NCBI GenBank assembly: GCA_003427395.1
Contig: BFEA01000157.1
Span: forward strand, 757,473 to 787,472
Direction: 5' to 3'
Length of the DNA: 30,000 bases
Source: Chara braunii
Lineage: Eukaryota > Streptophyta > Charophyceae > Charales > Characeae
Positions 17,632 to 26,985 of this stretch are shown here, piece after piece (the stretch's first letter is position 1; every line of letters starts with the position of its first letter). The notes beneath the pieces are model-generated. The model searched no databases, was not told the DNA's origin, and saw only the letters and a program-made list of their open reading frames with translations. A program made the translations under genes and the position numbers.

Positions 17632-17845
17632 ATCGGAGATTAAAAAAAAAAAAAAAAAAACACTAAGGCACCTCTCTTTAAACCACCTTTGCCCCTTCAA
17701 AGCAAATGTATACCCCGCTTCCCCCTTTGAAAGCCAACTCTCAAAAAATAAAAAGAACCCGGATTTGGGATCCTCCGGGAGAACGCAGAAAGGCAAAAAA
17801 ACACGCCCGGGTGCCTGGCCGGGCATGAAAATCTTTCATATGATA
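17622..17845 (+). repeat. Interspersed repeat family 1, right half
   Basis: Continues the copy begun at 11446. It has CATTGAATCGGAGATT plus A-run, AAGGCACCTCTCTTTA, the CCCCTT-rich block, GCCAACTCTCAAAAAATA, CCGGATTTGGGATCCTCCG, GCGCAGAAAG-like GAACGCAGAAAG, and a GC-rich tail CGCCCGGGTGCC...GGCCGGGCATG. The order is the same as in the copies at 20115-20505 and 26432-26985. Confidence 0.85.
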
Positions 17846-17849
17846 TGAA

Positions 17850-18360
17850 TGTTTTTTTTTTTTTTTAAAGGTTGTGAGGGTTGTCGAGGATGGTGAAGCG
17901 GATGAACACACTCCCAGCAAGGGGTGGGACGCACCGGTTCAGCCCACCACGCCATTAAGACGGGCCTACCCACATACATAGGGAACTATCAAGGCAGGAG
18001 CACTCATACCTCGCCACACACAAAGAGGCGAGTTTCAACCGGAATTGGTGTTTTCTCAATCGCTAGTCAACGTGCAACCCCCCCCTTTCAACTCAGGCTC
18101 CCGAGGATAGTCGGGAGATTTCAATGCACCCAGTCACCAGCTGCCAGTCGGGGTCTTGTAGAGAGCCTGTTGATACGCATCAATTTTCAATGTGCAATCG
18201 GGATTAACCTATTTTCGCCTCATATACACGCATAATCAATTATGCATAGAGTCTGAGGGAAAGAAATGCGGGGGGTCAGTAAGACAAAGGTGGTATTGAT
18301 TTTAACCCATAGATGCAACTGACATCTCTACATCTAAAATATTCATAACTAATTGTACCT
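17850..18360. other. No gene recognised
   Basis: T-run at 17851-17865, then moderate-GC sequence with no recognisable domain in any frame. Confidence 0.35.
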
Positions 18361-18365
18361 ACACC

Positions 18366-18620
18366 TAAGCTAGGCTACCATCCGGGCCGCTTGTGTCACC
18401 TTGTTTGCCCGGACGGCCCGACCGTACAAGGGCCAAAGTAGGTCCCCCTCCCCACTAAGAAAAAACACTATATTATGCAAAAAACAAAATCGAACAACTT
18501 TTATCTCATGGTCATATTGAAATTCTTTATCAAAAAAAAAAAAAAAGTTAAAAATAATAATTTTACTTCGTAATAAGTTTTTTTTTTTTTTGGCCCATAA
18601 GGGCAATTGGTCCAGGGCCA
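18366..18620 (+). repeat. Diverged relative of repeat family 1
   Basis: A GC-rich head (CCCGGACGGCCCGACCGTAC) is followed by ATTATGCAAAAAAC, GAACAACTTTTATCTCATGG and TGAAATTCTTTAT. This matches the order and spacing of the ATTGCAATACAAGCAACTTTTGG...AGAATTCCTTA section of family 1. Confidence 0.5.
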
Positions 18621-20110
18621 CTCTGGTAGCCTGGGCGTACACAATATATATAAAAACAAAATATAAACCAAACATATGAGAGCATCAGGAAAAGTAAAAG
18701 GAAGCGCAAAAATGCAAAAAAGAGAGGCAAATACCAATAAGATGGAAATGCGTGTCAACTTTTAGACCACCAGTGAGTGCGGAACGTCTTAAGGGGAAAT
18801 TGAAATCGATATGTTCAAGAAAAGCACAGGGCGATGACAATTTAACAAAAAAACAAATTTTCAATTTTGAGATTTTTCGTGTTAAGAAGGATGCAAAAAA
18901 AAATATAGAAGTTTGAGGTCTCATAGCTTAGGTTGTGATTTTCATTGGAAAATACAAAAAAAATAAAAATAACCTTTTTAATATCGAAAAAAATTGTTCT
19001 ACCGATTCGATTCATTTTTAACTTCCGCGCTGTCACATTTGAACAAAAAGGACTCTTGCGAAGACAAAACTATACACACTTTATTAATTTCGACACTCAT
19101 CAGAATACGCAAAAAAAACTAGGCTACCACAACGGTCTGAGGCCACTTGCCCGACCGAAAAAAAAAATAATAATAATAAAAAAAATAAAAATAAAAAAAA
19201 TATTTTTTATTTGAAATTTGGTAAACAATTTCGATAGGACCCTGTGGCAAAAGTTTCTCATTTTATTTTTTTGCATTATATTTTTTTATTTTTTTTATTC
19301 TTTTGCTAGGAGTCCACGACCCTCCCTGGTCCTTGCACGGGCGGGCCGTCCTAAAAGACACGGTGATCCAGGCGGCCTGACTGGTATCCTAACAAAAAAA
19401 TATAACGAGTAGATAACCTATATATTTGGTTTCAAATCGTTCAAATATTTTTTTTAAATAAAAAATTCAACCATGAAATAAATTTCGGTTGTAATTTGAT
19501 GCATTTTCAAGTATTGCCAAGTCGTGGTTATGTAGACCCTGCTACCAACGATACGTTCCGTAACGATGGTTACAACTTAGGATTAAGTAAAGTTGTACTT
19601 GACAAATTTCACATCTTGTCGTAGGGAAATTGTCAGAGCTACAGTTTGAACACTTCGTCGGGGCAACTTGCTTTCCCTAGTGAATGAAAGTGGAGGGGAG
19701 CAACAAAGCTAAAAAACTTTTTACCAACACCCCTTTGCCACGATAACGCATACGGGGCCCGGTTCGCTTCACAATGGGTCTATGATTGTATAAATTTCGT
19801 TTAGATGTAGTAATATTTTATTTCCTGAACTCACAAACAACAAAAAAATTATTAGACATTTTATATTTTTTTTACTAGGAAGATTTTCATGTCTGGCCAG
19901 GCTTGAGATACAATTGACAAATACACACGATATCAAACATGCAGAGCACATAATTATCGTAGCCGAAAACGATGAAACAACAGAGTTTATTAAAAGTGTT
20001 TCGGCACGATAATTTGCAATGGTGGCGAATCTCAACGTGTCAGCCCTTTGCTAAGCATCGACCCCCCAAGCATCTATCGAAAACTCAGCCATCGACCCAC
20101 ACTCCCTCAA
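18621..20110. other. AT-rich spacer with short GC-rich islands
   Basis: Mostly AT-rich DNA without coding potential. GC-rich pieces at about 19130-19160 and 19310-19400 (CACGGGCGGGCCGTCC, GATCCAGGCGGCCTGACTGG) look like heads of further diverged family-1 copies in mixed orientation. Confidence 0.4.
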
Positions 20111-20114
20111 CTTC

Positions 20115-20505
20115 GAGAATTTTTTTTTTTTTTAATCTTTCTGCGCTCCCACGGAGGACCCCAAATTTGGGTTTTTTTCATTTTTCGAAAGTTGGTTATC
20201 AAGGGGGAGAAAGACGGGTATAAACTGTTTTTAAAGGGGCTAAGGGGGGTTAAAGGGGAATTCCTTAGTATGATTTTTTTCTTTTTTTTAATCTTCGATT
20301 GAGTGAGGAATTCTAATATGACACTTAGCCAAAAGTTGTTTGCATTGCAATTCTACACAACAATGTTTTTTTCTAGTTTTTTTTTTTTTTTTTTTTTTTT
20401 TTTTGCGATGGGACTGCAAGGAACCCTGCCCGGAAGTCGTACCCAGCCGAGCACCTGGGCGTGCCTCCGTACACAAGTTGGGTGCCCGGACGCCCAAAAA
20501 AACAA
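20115..20505 (-). repeat. Interspersed repeat family 1, uninterrupted copy
   Basis: On the minus strand it begins GGGCGTCCGGGCACCCAAC at about 20505. It has CCGGGCAGGGTTCC, a long A-rich part, TTGTGTAGAATTGCA, CAACTTTTGGCTAAG, AGAATTCCTCACTCAATCG, AAGGAATTCCCCTTTAA, CCAAATTTGGGGTCC and GGGAGCGCAGAAAG. It shows the pre-insertion form of the site where the PLE entered the other copy. Confidence 0.85.
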
Positions 20506-20769
20506 CCTAGATTTTTTATTATTTAACAAGTACGAAACAAAAAAAATCATTTACATGAAAAACAACATAGTTATCATGCTATGAAAATTTCTAACACGCT
20601 ATTAAACAAAGAAATTCTAACGTACATCAACTATATTTTTTATTTTTCTAAGAGTGTTTCTCTCAAAATGTACTACTATTTGAAATATTTTCATACTTCT
20701 TCATAAACTTTTTATTGCGATCCTCGGTGAATTATTTGATTGAAGTAATGAATCATTTCATTTAGGGTA

Positions 20770-21110
20770 ACCAGCATTCCGGACGGGCCGAATAGCCGAA
20801 ACCCGAAAGACTGATCGTACAAAACCCCTTGGGAATAAGTTCCGTCGTTCGGGGCGAACGCGAAAAAATAAATAAATAAATAAAAATAAAAAATAAATAT
20901 ATTATGAAAAAAAATAAAATAAGCATTATTTGTCTAACTAGCTTTCGGGACAGGCCGAACACCCGAAACCCGAACGACTGAACATACAGGACCCCTTGAG
21001 GATGCGTTCCGTCGTTCGGGCCGAACGCAAAAAATAATAATAATAATAATAAAATTAAAAAATAAATATGTTATAAAAAAAAAAAGCAACATTTGTCTGA
21101 GCATTACATC
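20770..21110 (+). repeat. Tandem dimer (~167-bp unit) related to repeat family 1
   Basis: Units from about 20770 and about 20942 share GCCGAAACCCGAA, GACTG, ACCCCTTG, TTCCGTCGTTCGGG and GAACGC, an (AAAT/AAT)n tract, AAAAATAAATAT and CATTTGTCT or CATTATTTGTCT. The TCCGTCGTTC motif recurs at exactly 167 bp (20841 and 21008). The second unit continues with TACATCCAAATTCCTTAC, the family-1 motif, before a poly-C run containing the N at 21131. Confidence 0.8.
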
Positions 21111-21132
21111 CAAATTCCTTACCACCCCCCNC

Positions 21133-21690
21133 CCCCCCCCCCCCCCCCCCCCCAAAACAAAAAAAAAAAGAGTAAGCGAGCACATTTTCGACACCGCCCA
21201 ATTGGTGATTTTTCATTTGTTTTCGGCACACCCAAATGCCCTGAAAATCTACAGATATACTTCACATAATGCAAAAAAAACCATTACAAAAGTTTCAAAA
21301 AATAATAAAATTGTTTAGACCTCGCACGAAAGTGAAAACAAACAGTAAAAAACAAACAAACGAAATAGTGAGTGGGCGTCCGCGTTTTGACACCCGCATC
21401 TTTCAAAATTTATAGGCATGTACCTCACAAAGAACTCACGTAAAAACAATAAAAAAGAAAAAAACGCATTTTTAAGCCCCAAAATATTTTTTGGCGGGGG
21501 TCGAACGCCTTCGGGCTCGGACCCTGAACGGCCGTACGTACGGAGGTCAGCTCAGGGACTTCCATCCGTACGGGATGGTGACTCTGAATTCATTAATATT
21601 TTTGGGACAAAAAATGATACAGTTATCTATTTTAGTATTTTCAAAAAATCAAACTCAAAATCAGACCATTTCCCCCTTAGACACCGAGAA
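21133..21690. other. Poly-C tract and AT-rich spacer
   Basis: No gene recognised. GGCCGTACGTACGG at about 21530 is a short palindrome inside a GC-rich island (21494-21590) surrounded by AT-rich DNA. Confidence 0.4.
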
Positions 21691-21693
21691 ACG

Positions 21694-21846
21694 CGCGTCC
21701 CTGTGAGTCAGGGTCGAGGTTTACAAAAGGGGGACACCCCGGCAAAGTGTAGTCCCGCAATTTGAACGCGTCACTGTAAGTTAGGGTCGGGTTTACAGAG
21801 GGGTGACACCCATTTGTTACCGGCAAAAAGCAGTGTCGCAATTTGA
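21694..21846 (+). repeat. Two tandem units of ~75 bp
   Basis: Both units run CGCGTC(C/A)CTGT(G/A)AGT(C/T)AGGGTCG, GGTTTACA, GGGTGACACC or GGGGACACC, CCGGCAAA, AGT, and end CGCAATTTGAA. They are diverged copies. Confidence 0.8.
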
Positions 21847-21849
21847 AAA

Positions 21850-22599
21850 TATCAACTTTGACAATTTTTCTCCCTTACAGAATTTGTAGAAAAAATTGAA
21901 ATTTGAGGATCCGTAGATGAGGTTGTGTGATCTGTGATCTTTTGATATAAAAATATATTAAAAAAATATATTTTTTAATCTTTAAAAAATAAAAAAAATA
22001 AAGGTTTACAAATTTTGTTATGATGTTTAAAAAATAATAATAAAATACCAAAAAATCAATTTGATCATAAAATAAATCGCAGCACCCATTGGACGCAATG
22101 TTCACTTTTGTCAGTCAGTCAGATCTCTTCACTATGCTATCGTTAACCCTCGTTAAATTGTGCTACACGCCCCCCCACGTTGGGGGGAATGGTTGTTTAA
22201 TGCATTAGTACATAAAGGAAAGAAGAGCATATCAACAACTTTCATGTTCTTGAAAGTGCTAAGTCCATGAAACATGCATGAAATTTCTTTTTCCTCGTTC
22301 TAAATACACTCAACCTATCATGCATCGATATTTATAATTCTCTCACAACTTCTCATACGCCTTTTATTGTGTGATCAGGTAAACCAACCAATGAATGGGA
22401 TTTAGTGTCCGAAAAATACTTCCGATATTTTGCAGTACGAAAACTACCTTAAGTCAAAACACTCCCGCAAAACATTTGACCAAAAATCCAGATATGAACA
22501 GTGCATGGAACTGGAGACCACATCAAATCTTGCCTTTAAATCTTTATGAAAATATTCATCCCCAAAAACATTGCTATTGAAAATTTTCAAAAATATTTA
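21850..22599. other. AT-rich spacer, no gene recognised
   Basis: Long A/T runs, AAAAATATATTAAAAAAATA-type palindromic stretches at about 21945-21980, and no convincing coding region. Confidence 0.4.
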
Positions 22600-22660
22600 T
22601 CGCAAAATTTATGAAATTTATTTGTGTAGTCGCAAAATTTATGGAATTTATTTGAGTAGT
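22600..22660 (+). repeat. Two 31-bp tandem units
   Basis: CGCAAAATTTATGAAATTTA followed by TTTGTGTAGT is repeated directly with two differences. Confidence 0.85.
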
Positions 22661-22892
22661 TCGTTAGTAATTTATTTAAAAAACTAGTTACTACTACTTT
22701 TACGCTTGCCCCAACGCATATGAAGGCGTTAACGATCATTTCATCATAATGTCAAATGTTTCACAGCCTATAAATTTCATTAATATTTTGAATAAATAAA
22801 TATGGTTGTCTGATAAGCATTGGGTTCAATGACCAAGTATTACTGCTTCTGCAATGGACTACCATAGGAAATACTTTGCAAAAGTTAAAGAC

Positions 22893-23056
22893 TCTTTACG
22901 TGTTTAGTTTGAACCACCAGAACTTGGCCCAGCTATCGGCCGCCAAAAAAAAATAGAATAGAAACATTTCTAGTCGGATGAATTTGGGTGCTGTAGTGGT
23001 CCGTACATTTCCTAAAATCGTGGCGCGTTAACGGGCACGACTCTAGGAAGTAGTGG
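22893..23056 (+). repeat. Left arm of a ~165-bp inverted repeat pair
   Basis: Reverse complement, at roughly 75-80% by eye, of 25383-25549. Matching blocks include AGTTTG, ACTTGG(T/C)CCAGCTATCGG, TAGAAAC(A/G)TTTCT, GGATGAATTTGGG, GTAGTGGTC(C/G)GTAC, TTTCCTAAAAT(C/A)GTGG and TAGGAAGTA. The pair could be the termini of a 2.65-kb non-autonomous DNA element or two oppositely oriented copies of one repeat. I found no flanking TSD and no transposase. Confidence 0.75.
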
Positions 23057-24077
23057 GGGTTTAATGTGAACGACTCTCATGGCCCTAACGCAAATTATGC
23101 ACCCATGGGAAGACATGATAGGAGAATGGACCCCGTCATCGTACTTCAATTATTATTTTGAGTTGTCTTTTTTTGTAATTTTTTATTTAGCAACCTTTGT
23201 CTATACAACGGATCTAGGTGTTCATTTTACTTACGCACACCTCTTTCAACTTTGCCACTTACCATTTAAAAAAAAAAATTATATATATATTTTTAGTCCG
23301 CAAAGCCTAATTTGTTTCCACCAAAGGAATACTTTATCCTTCACAGTGTTACTACAACATTTCCTGATCATTTTCTCTTACATGGGCTATATAAGGCCGC
23401 AAGTTCTTGGGCTCGATGCGTGTGAGGAAAAACAGCTGGTAACATTAACTAAAAGTAAACGTGCGCCCATTCATTTTTTTTGTTCGCGCTTCATTATCAG
23501 GTTTAATAACGGATAAGTTAAGAATTCTGATCGGTTTGATAGCCCCATTGGGGAATCAACATGCTAATTAGGTGATTTGCAGTTTCAAGGTACGGGCACT
23601 GCACACGTTGAAGATAATAGTACTGCGTCCATCAGAGCATGAAAACACAAACAGTTCACAACCCTAAGACTCTGAGGTATAATAAATCGTAATGTCAATG
23701 TCAATGTGGGACAAGTTTTTAGAGAGGGCTGGGATAAAACAGTGGTGGAAAGTGTGCATCAACTCGTCCTCTACGTTCTCGCAAGGGATTGAACAACTAT
23801 TGTTGCCATGACCCGTACCTTTGGAAAATGTAGGGTTAATTTACCTTGTGATTCGATACCAAAGAAAGCGAATAAAATCCCGGAATGGTGAAATTATTAG
23901 ACCAACCTTAAACCACCACCCCCCTTACATCGGAAAATTGGCTTTTGAGGACGTTTTAACGTCGACAGGCCCGAACAAAGCAGAGGTCGCCAGAATTCAA
24001 GTGGGCGGCAAAAAAAATAACAGTGAACTTGAGCAATTTTTCAACTAAAACAAATGTGCAAAAAAACCTTGAAGTTG
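23057..24077. other. Interior of the inverted-repeat pair, left part
   Basis: Mostly AT-rich. A 145-codon frame at 23079-23516 is rich in Phe, Leu and Tyr and matches no family I know. TATATAAGG at about 23388-23396 resembles a TATA box but leads to no recognised transcript. Confidence 0.35.
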
Positions 24078-24092
24078 AAATCCTGTAGATTA
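24078..24092 (+). repeat. TSD of the U2 insertion, left copy
   Basis: AAATCCTGTAGATTA, matching AAATCATGTAGATTA at 24201-24215 in 14 of 15 positions. The preceding TTG/AAA resembles the T-rich/A-rich nick site preferred by L1-type endonucleases. Confidence 0.88.
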
Positions 24093-24180
24093 ATAACTTT
24101 CTCGGTCTTTTGGCTAAGATCAAGTGTAGTATCTGTTCTGATCAGTTTTAAATCTGATCCGTGGTCCATCGGGCCACATT
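24093..24180 (+). pseudogene. U2 snRNA retropseudogene (5' fragment)
   Basis: This is the first 88 or so nucleotides of U2 snRNA. AT(A)ACTTTCTCGG, CTTTTGGCTAAGATCAAG, then TGTAGTATCTGTTCT with the branch-point-recognition GTAGTA at 24126-24131, stem-loop IIa (ATCAGTTTTAAATCTGAT) and stem-loop IIb (GTGGTCCATCGGGCCAC). It breaks off before the Sm site, so stem-loops III and IV are missing. An A-rich tail (24180-24203) follows directly. The insert is bracketed by 15-bp direct repeats with one mismatch. No snRNA promoter (upstream element plus TATA) is present upstream. The copy begins precisely at U2 nucleotide 1, which fits reverse transcription reaching the end of a 3'-shortened U2 RNA, or a template switch onto it. 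Confidence 0.92.
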
Positions 24181-24200
24181 AAAAAATAAAAAAAATAAAA

Positions 24201-24215
24201 AAATCATGTAGATTA
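24201..24215 (+). repeat. TSD of the U2 insertion, right copy
   Basis: AAATCATGTAGATTA immediately after the A-rich tail; its AAA overlaps the tail. Confidence 0.88.
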
Positions 24216-25062
24216 TGTCATGATATATACATGACTTATTTGTTCATTTACTAATTTTCAAACGAGTTTCCCCATCATCCTCGTCATCAATGCCATCATC
24301 ATCCTTGCCAGTGTTATCCCCTTGTGTTTCTACACGATGGTGTAGCTTGGAAGTGGTGAGGCCTGCACGTGCGCATCACATCCAATCACAGACCGGGCGC
24401 GGGTATGCTGCTGAGTTGGCGAGCACCGAATCACAGACAAATGTGTGTGAACGCATTTTCTCTTTATCATGGCTTCTTGCACTGTGCAGGGTTCTATGCT
24501 ACGCTTCCACATTAGCACGTGAATTACAGTTTCTCTGTAGTTTTCCCCGTGGCTATCAATCTTCTCAACGTTCATCATCGCCACTTACCGCATGGACATA
24601 TTTCTTTGTTTTATTCGTTCCTTGTCAACGTTGCAGGCACCATCACGAACCATAGTGTTCTCATTATCGCCGCTCCTTAGTGGCCCTCAGGCGCGGCACG
24701 TGATATGAGCGGTCGTGATTCAGTCACCAACTTGTGATCGGTTGAGCATATGCACTGCCCGATTGACAAACCGGAGTTACGGCATCATTCCACTCGACTA
24801 GAAACAAGCAACACACGGGCATCCCGAGCCTGAAGGTTCGTTACATCAATGGCTCCGATAACGGAGGAGCGTGTAATTCTTCTGTAGGAGGGTGGACATC
24901 GTTCCCCTATACTACAAACATGCAATATGGCACAAAGTTTTCCGAGCCAGAAAATATGCGCCCTTTCCCGCTAACGGAGGACTGCAGCAGGTGGAGTCAC
25001 GATAATGGTCCTCGAAACCCCTCCACAAGTTTGTGAATCTGCACTTAAAAAAATTAATCAAG
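24216..25062. other. Interior of the inverted-repeat pair, right part
   Basis: More GC-rich than the left part. A 121-codon frame at 24290-24655 has no recognisable domain. Confidence 0.35.
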
Positions 25063-25148
25063 CCTAGCATACAAGAAACAGAGCGGAACAAAAAAAGGGG
25101 GGGACTACAATTTTTCGCTGGACTCCGCTCTGTTTCTTGTATGCTAGG
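25063..25148. repeat. Perfect 25-bp hairpin
   Basis: CCTAGCATACAAGAAACAG plus AGCGGA (25063-25087) is the exact reverse complement of 25124-25148, with a 36-nt loop containing a run of A and G. A perfect stem of this length could give a small-RNA precursor if transcribed. It could equally be a fold-back product of the adjacent tandem repeat. Confidence 0.9.
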
Positions 25149-25300
25149 GGATCATGTGTGCGTTAAATAAATTGAACAGGAAGGCGGGGCACAATATTTT
25201 CCGCTGGACTCCGCTCTGTTTCTTAGTCCACGGGAGCCTGTGTGCATTACATAAATGGAATGAATAAATGAAGGGGAAGGGGGAGAAAGGGGGGGAACTA
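25108..25300 (+). repeat. Diverged tandem repeat of ~85 bp
   Basis: GGACTACAATTTTTCGCTGG, ACTCCGCTCTGTTTCTT and GTGTGCGTTAAATAAATTGA (25105-25180) recur as GGCACAATATTTTCCGCTGG, ACTCCGCTCTGTTTCTT and GTGTGCATTACATAAATGGA (25192-25260). A third, partial unit (GGGGAACTATACTTTCTGGA) begins at about 25290. Confidence 0.75.
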
Positions 25301-25382
25301 TACTTTCTGGACTTCTGGTGGTGAGCTAGAATGTATACAACTTTTTTTGACTATGGTAAGTCCAGAGAGCTTACAAAAACAG

Positions 25383-25549
25383 TACTTCCTAAAGTTGTGC
25401 CTGTTGAAAAAAAGCCACTATTTTAGGAAACGTACCGACCACTACAGGAGCGCCCAAATTCATCCAACGAGAAACGTTTCTACTCTATTCTTTTTCCATG
25501 GCCGATAGCTGGACCAAGTACGGGTGGTTTAAGCCAAACTGAACAGAAA
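25383..25549 (-). repeat. Right arm of the ~165-bp inverted repeat pair
   Basis: Partner of 22893-23056. It carries TGGATGAATTTGGGCGCTC, GTAGTGGTCGGTACG, TTTCCTAAAATAGTGG and GTCCAGCTATCGGCC on the minus strand. Confidence 0.75.
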
Positions 25550-25611
25550 AAGATGCATCGAGTTCGGAGATTGCTTCCTGGGATGACAAGATGTACACAA
25601 CAGGGAATAAC

Positions 25612-25642
<31 letters not shown>

Positions 25643-26016
25643 AAAGACAATGAAAAAGATATACACAATTGAGTTGAATTGACGCTGCCAATCGTTCAAT
25701 ACAGCCTGGTGGCTGTCATTTTCATTCTCTTCACCTCAAAACAGCAATCCTGATTCAGAAGGGGATTAAACCAAAAACGAAGAAAAAAGGAAATGTACAC
25801 ACCCATATTTACATGGCCATTGACGACTACAAGGAAGATGAATCCCTGATAACTCTACAGAAAGGAAGGACTAAAAAAAATAAAAAAAGAAACATAGATC
25901 GAGGAGCAACATGCACAAAGAAAGGAAGAGCGGAAAACAAACAAACAAACAAACAAACAGGATAGCGACTTTCAATTCTCCATTCCGGATAAATCTGGAC
26001 AGTGGGAAGATACGAG
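25550..26016. other. Region 3' of IMP2, including its likely 3' UTR
   Basis: Contains about 24 A at 25613-25636. On the IMP2 (minus) strand this follows the stop codon and should hold the 3' UTR and polyadenylation site. No canonical AATAAA is obvious. A (CAAA)n run lies at 25938-25960. Confidence 0.4.
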
Positions 26017-26133
26017 TCACAAGGTCCTACGAAGCAGCACACGTCCCTCCGGCACACGGCTTTCAACTCTGCCCGCCCTTGTCGGCGGCCATATTACATG
26101 GGTAACCCTCCCTTCGAGGAGCGCTAAGGGAAC
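26017..26133 (-). CDS. IMP2 (mitochondrial inner membrane peptidase subunit 2), last exon
   Basis: This encodes the C-terminal 38 residues of the S26-family processing peptidase. The acceptor ...GTCTGCAG ends at 26134 on the minus strand and the exon opens in phase 0 with VPLALLEGRVTHVIWPPTR, the conserved end of plant and fungal IMP2 (PLGL.xGRVTxxxWPP). It continues with a short basic tail (GRVESRVPEGRVLLRRTL) to TGA at 26017-26019. The tail is about a dozen residues longer than I expect for the Arabidopsis protein. The phase fits the donor of the upstream exon at 28479. IMP2 matures intermembrane-space proteins by removing sorting peptides as part of the IMP1/IMP2 complex. Confidence 0.9.
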   Translation of the reverse strand, partial: VPLALLEGRVTHVIWPPTRAGRVESRVPEGRVLLRRTL

Positions 26134-26431
26134 CTGCAGACGGAATACATGCAAACGGACAGACAAGAAGTGACATCAAAAGACGGACAGCAACATCAAG
26201 CCTGACGTCTGTCTCGATGCGGACATCTGAAACGTCCCCCGAAACATTATATATGTTGCTCTTCTTTTTCTTCAATCTTTTCTTCCGAAGCACCCAGAAA
26301 GCACTGTTATTGATAGCTAAATAATAAATAATTCAAAGTAGTGACAAGGCGAGCATCAGCAGATTCAGCACATATCCCGCTTCAGAATGGTAGGCGAACT
26401 CTCCACACTAACCAAGGCTCACTACACTGTT

Positions 26432-26985
26432 TCAAATTGCGCCCCAGCACAATTTTTGTGCCCGCATACAGGGCCCGTTGCCAGGCCGGGCAGGACTCCC
26501 ATGCAGGGTTCTTGGCAGCCCCAATGCAAACAAAATAAAAGGATTAAAAAATTAAAAATTTTATGTTTTTGGGGCATCGAAAGTGAATTTGTTTATGCAG
26601 GACCCCGTGTGGAATTCTCGGGTAGAATTCCACTGCACACAACTTTTGGCGGAGAGTCATCTCAGAATTCCTTACAACTGAAGATAAAAAAGAAAGCTAA
26701 GAAAATCTAACTAAGGCACTTCCCTTTACACCCATTTTAAGCCCCTTTCAGCCCCCTTTAAACCCCCTCTAAGCCCCTTTCAGCCCCTTTCATACCCCTA
26801 CCCCCTCCCCCCCTCCTCCTTGCCCCCCTCAATGGACAATCCTGAAAAACAAAAACAAAAACAAACGGATTTGGGGAGAGTAGAAAAAAGAATTCCCAGA
26901 ATTTCTGCATCCCCAGGGCAGCCTGGAAGGGCGGACGGCCAGGCGACCTGTATGGGTGCGCCCAGCAGTGCAGCCCTGGTAGCCT
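26432..26985 (+). repeat. Interspersed repeat family 1, copy within the IMP2 intron
   Basis: A GC-rich head (TTGTGCCCGCATACAGGGC, GCCGGGCAGGACTCCCATG, GCAGGGTTCTTGGCAGCC), an A-rich middle, ACACAACTTTTGGCGGAG, CTCAGAATTCCTTAC, AAGGCACTTCCCTTTACACC, repeated AAGCCCCTTTCAGCCCC units, CGGATTTGGGGAG and a GC-rich tail ending near GGCCAGGCGACC. A 9-bp-arm palindrome TGGAATTCT...AGAATTCCA lies at about 26610-26632. Confidence 0.8.

Noticed and set aside
23388-23396. TATATAAGG as a TATA box
   Set aside because: A good consensus match, but no snRNA-type upstream element at the right distance and no recognisable transcript downstream; AT-rich context makes chance likely.
23698-23712. Minus-strand GTCCCACATTG resembling the plant snRNA upstream element
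   Set aside because: Wrong orientation and almost 400 bp from the U2 fragment, with no TATA box in register.
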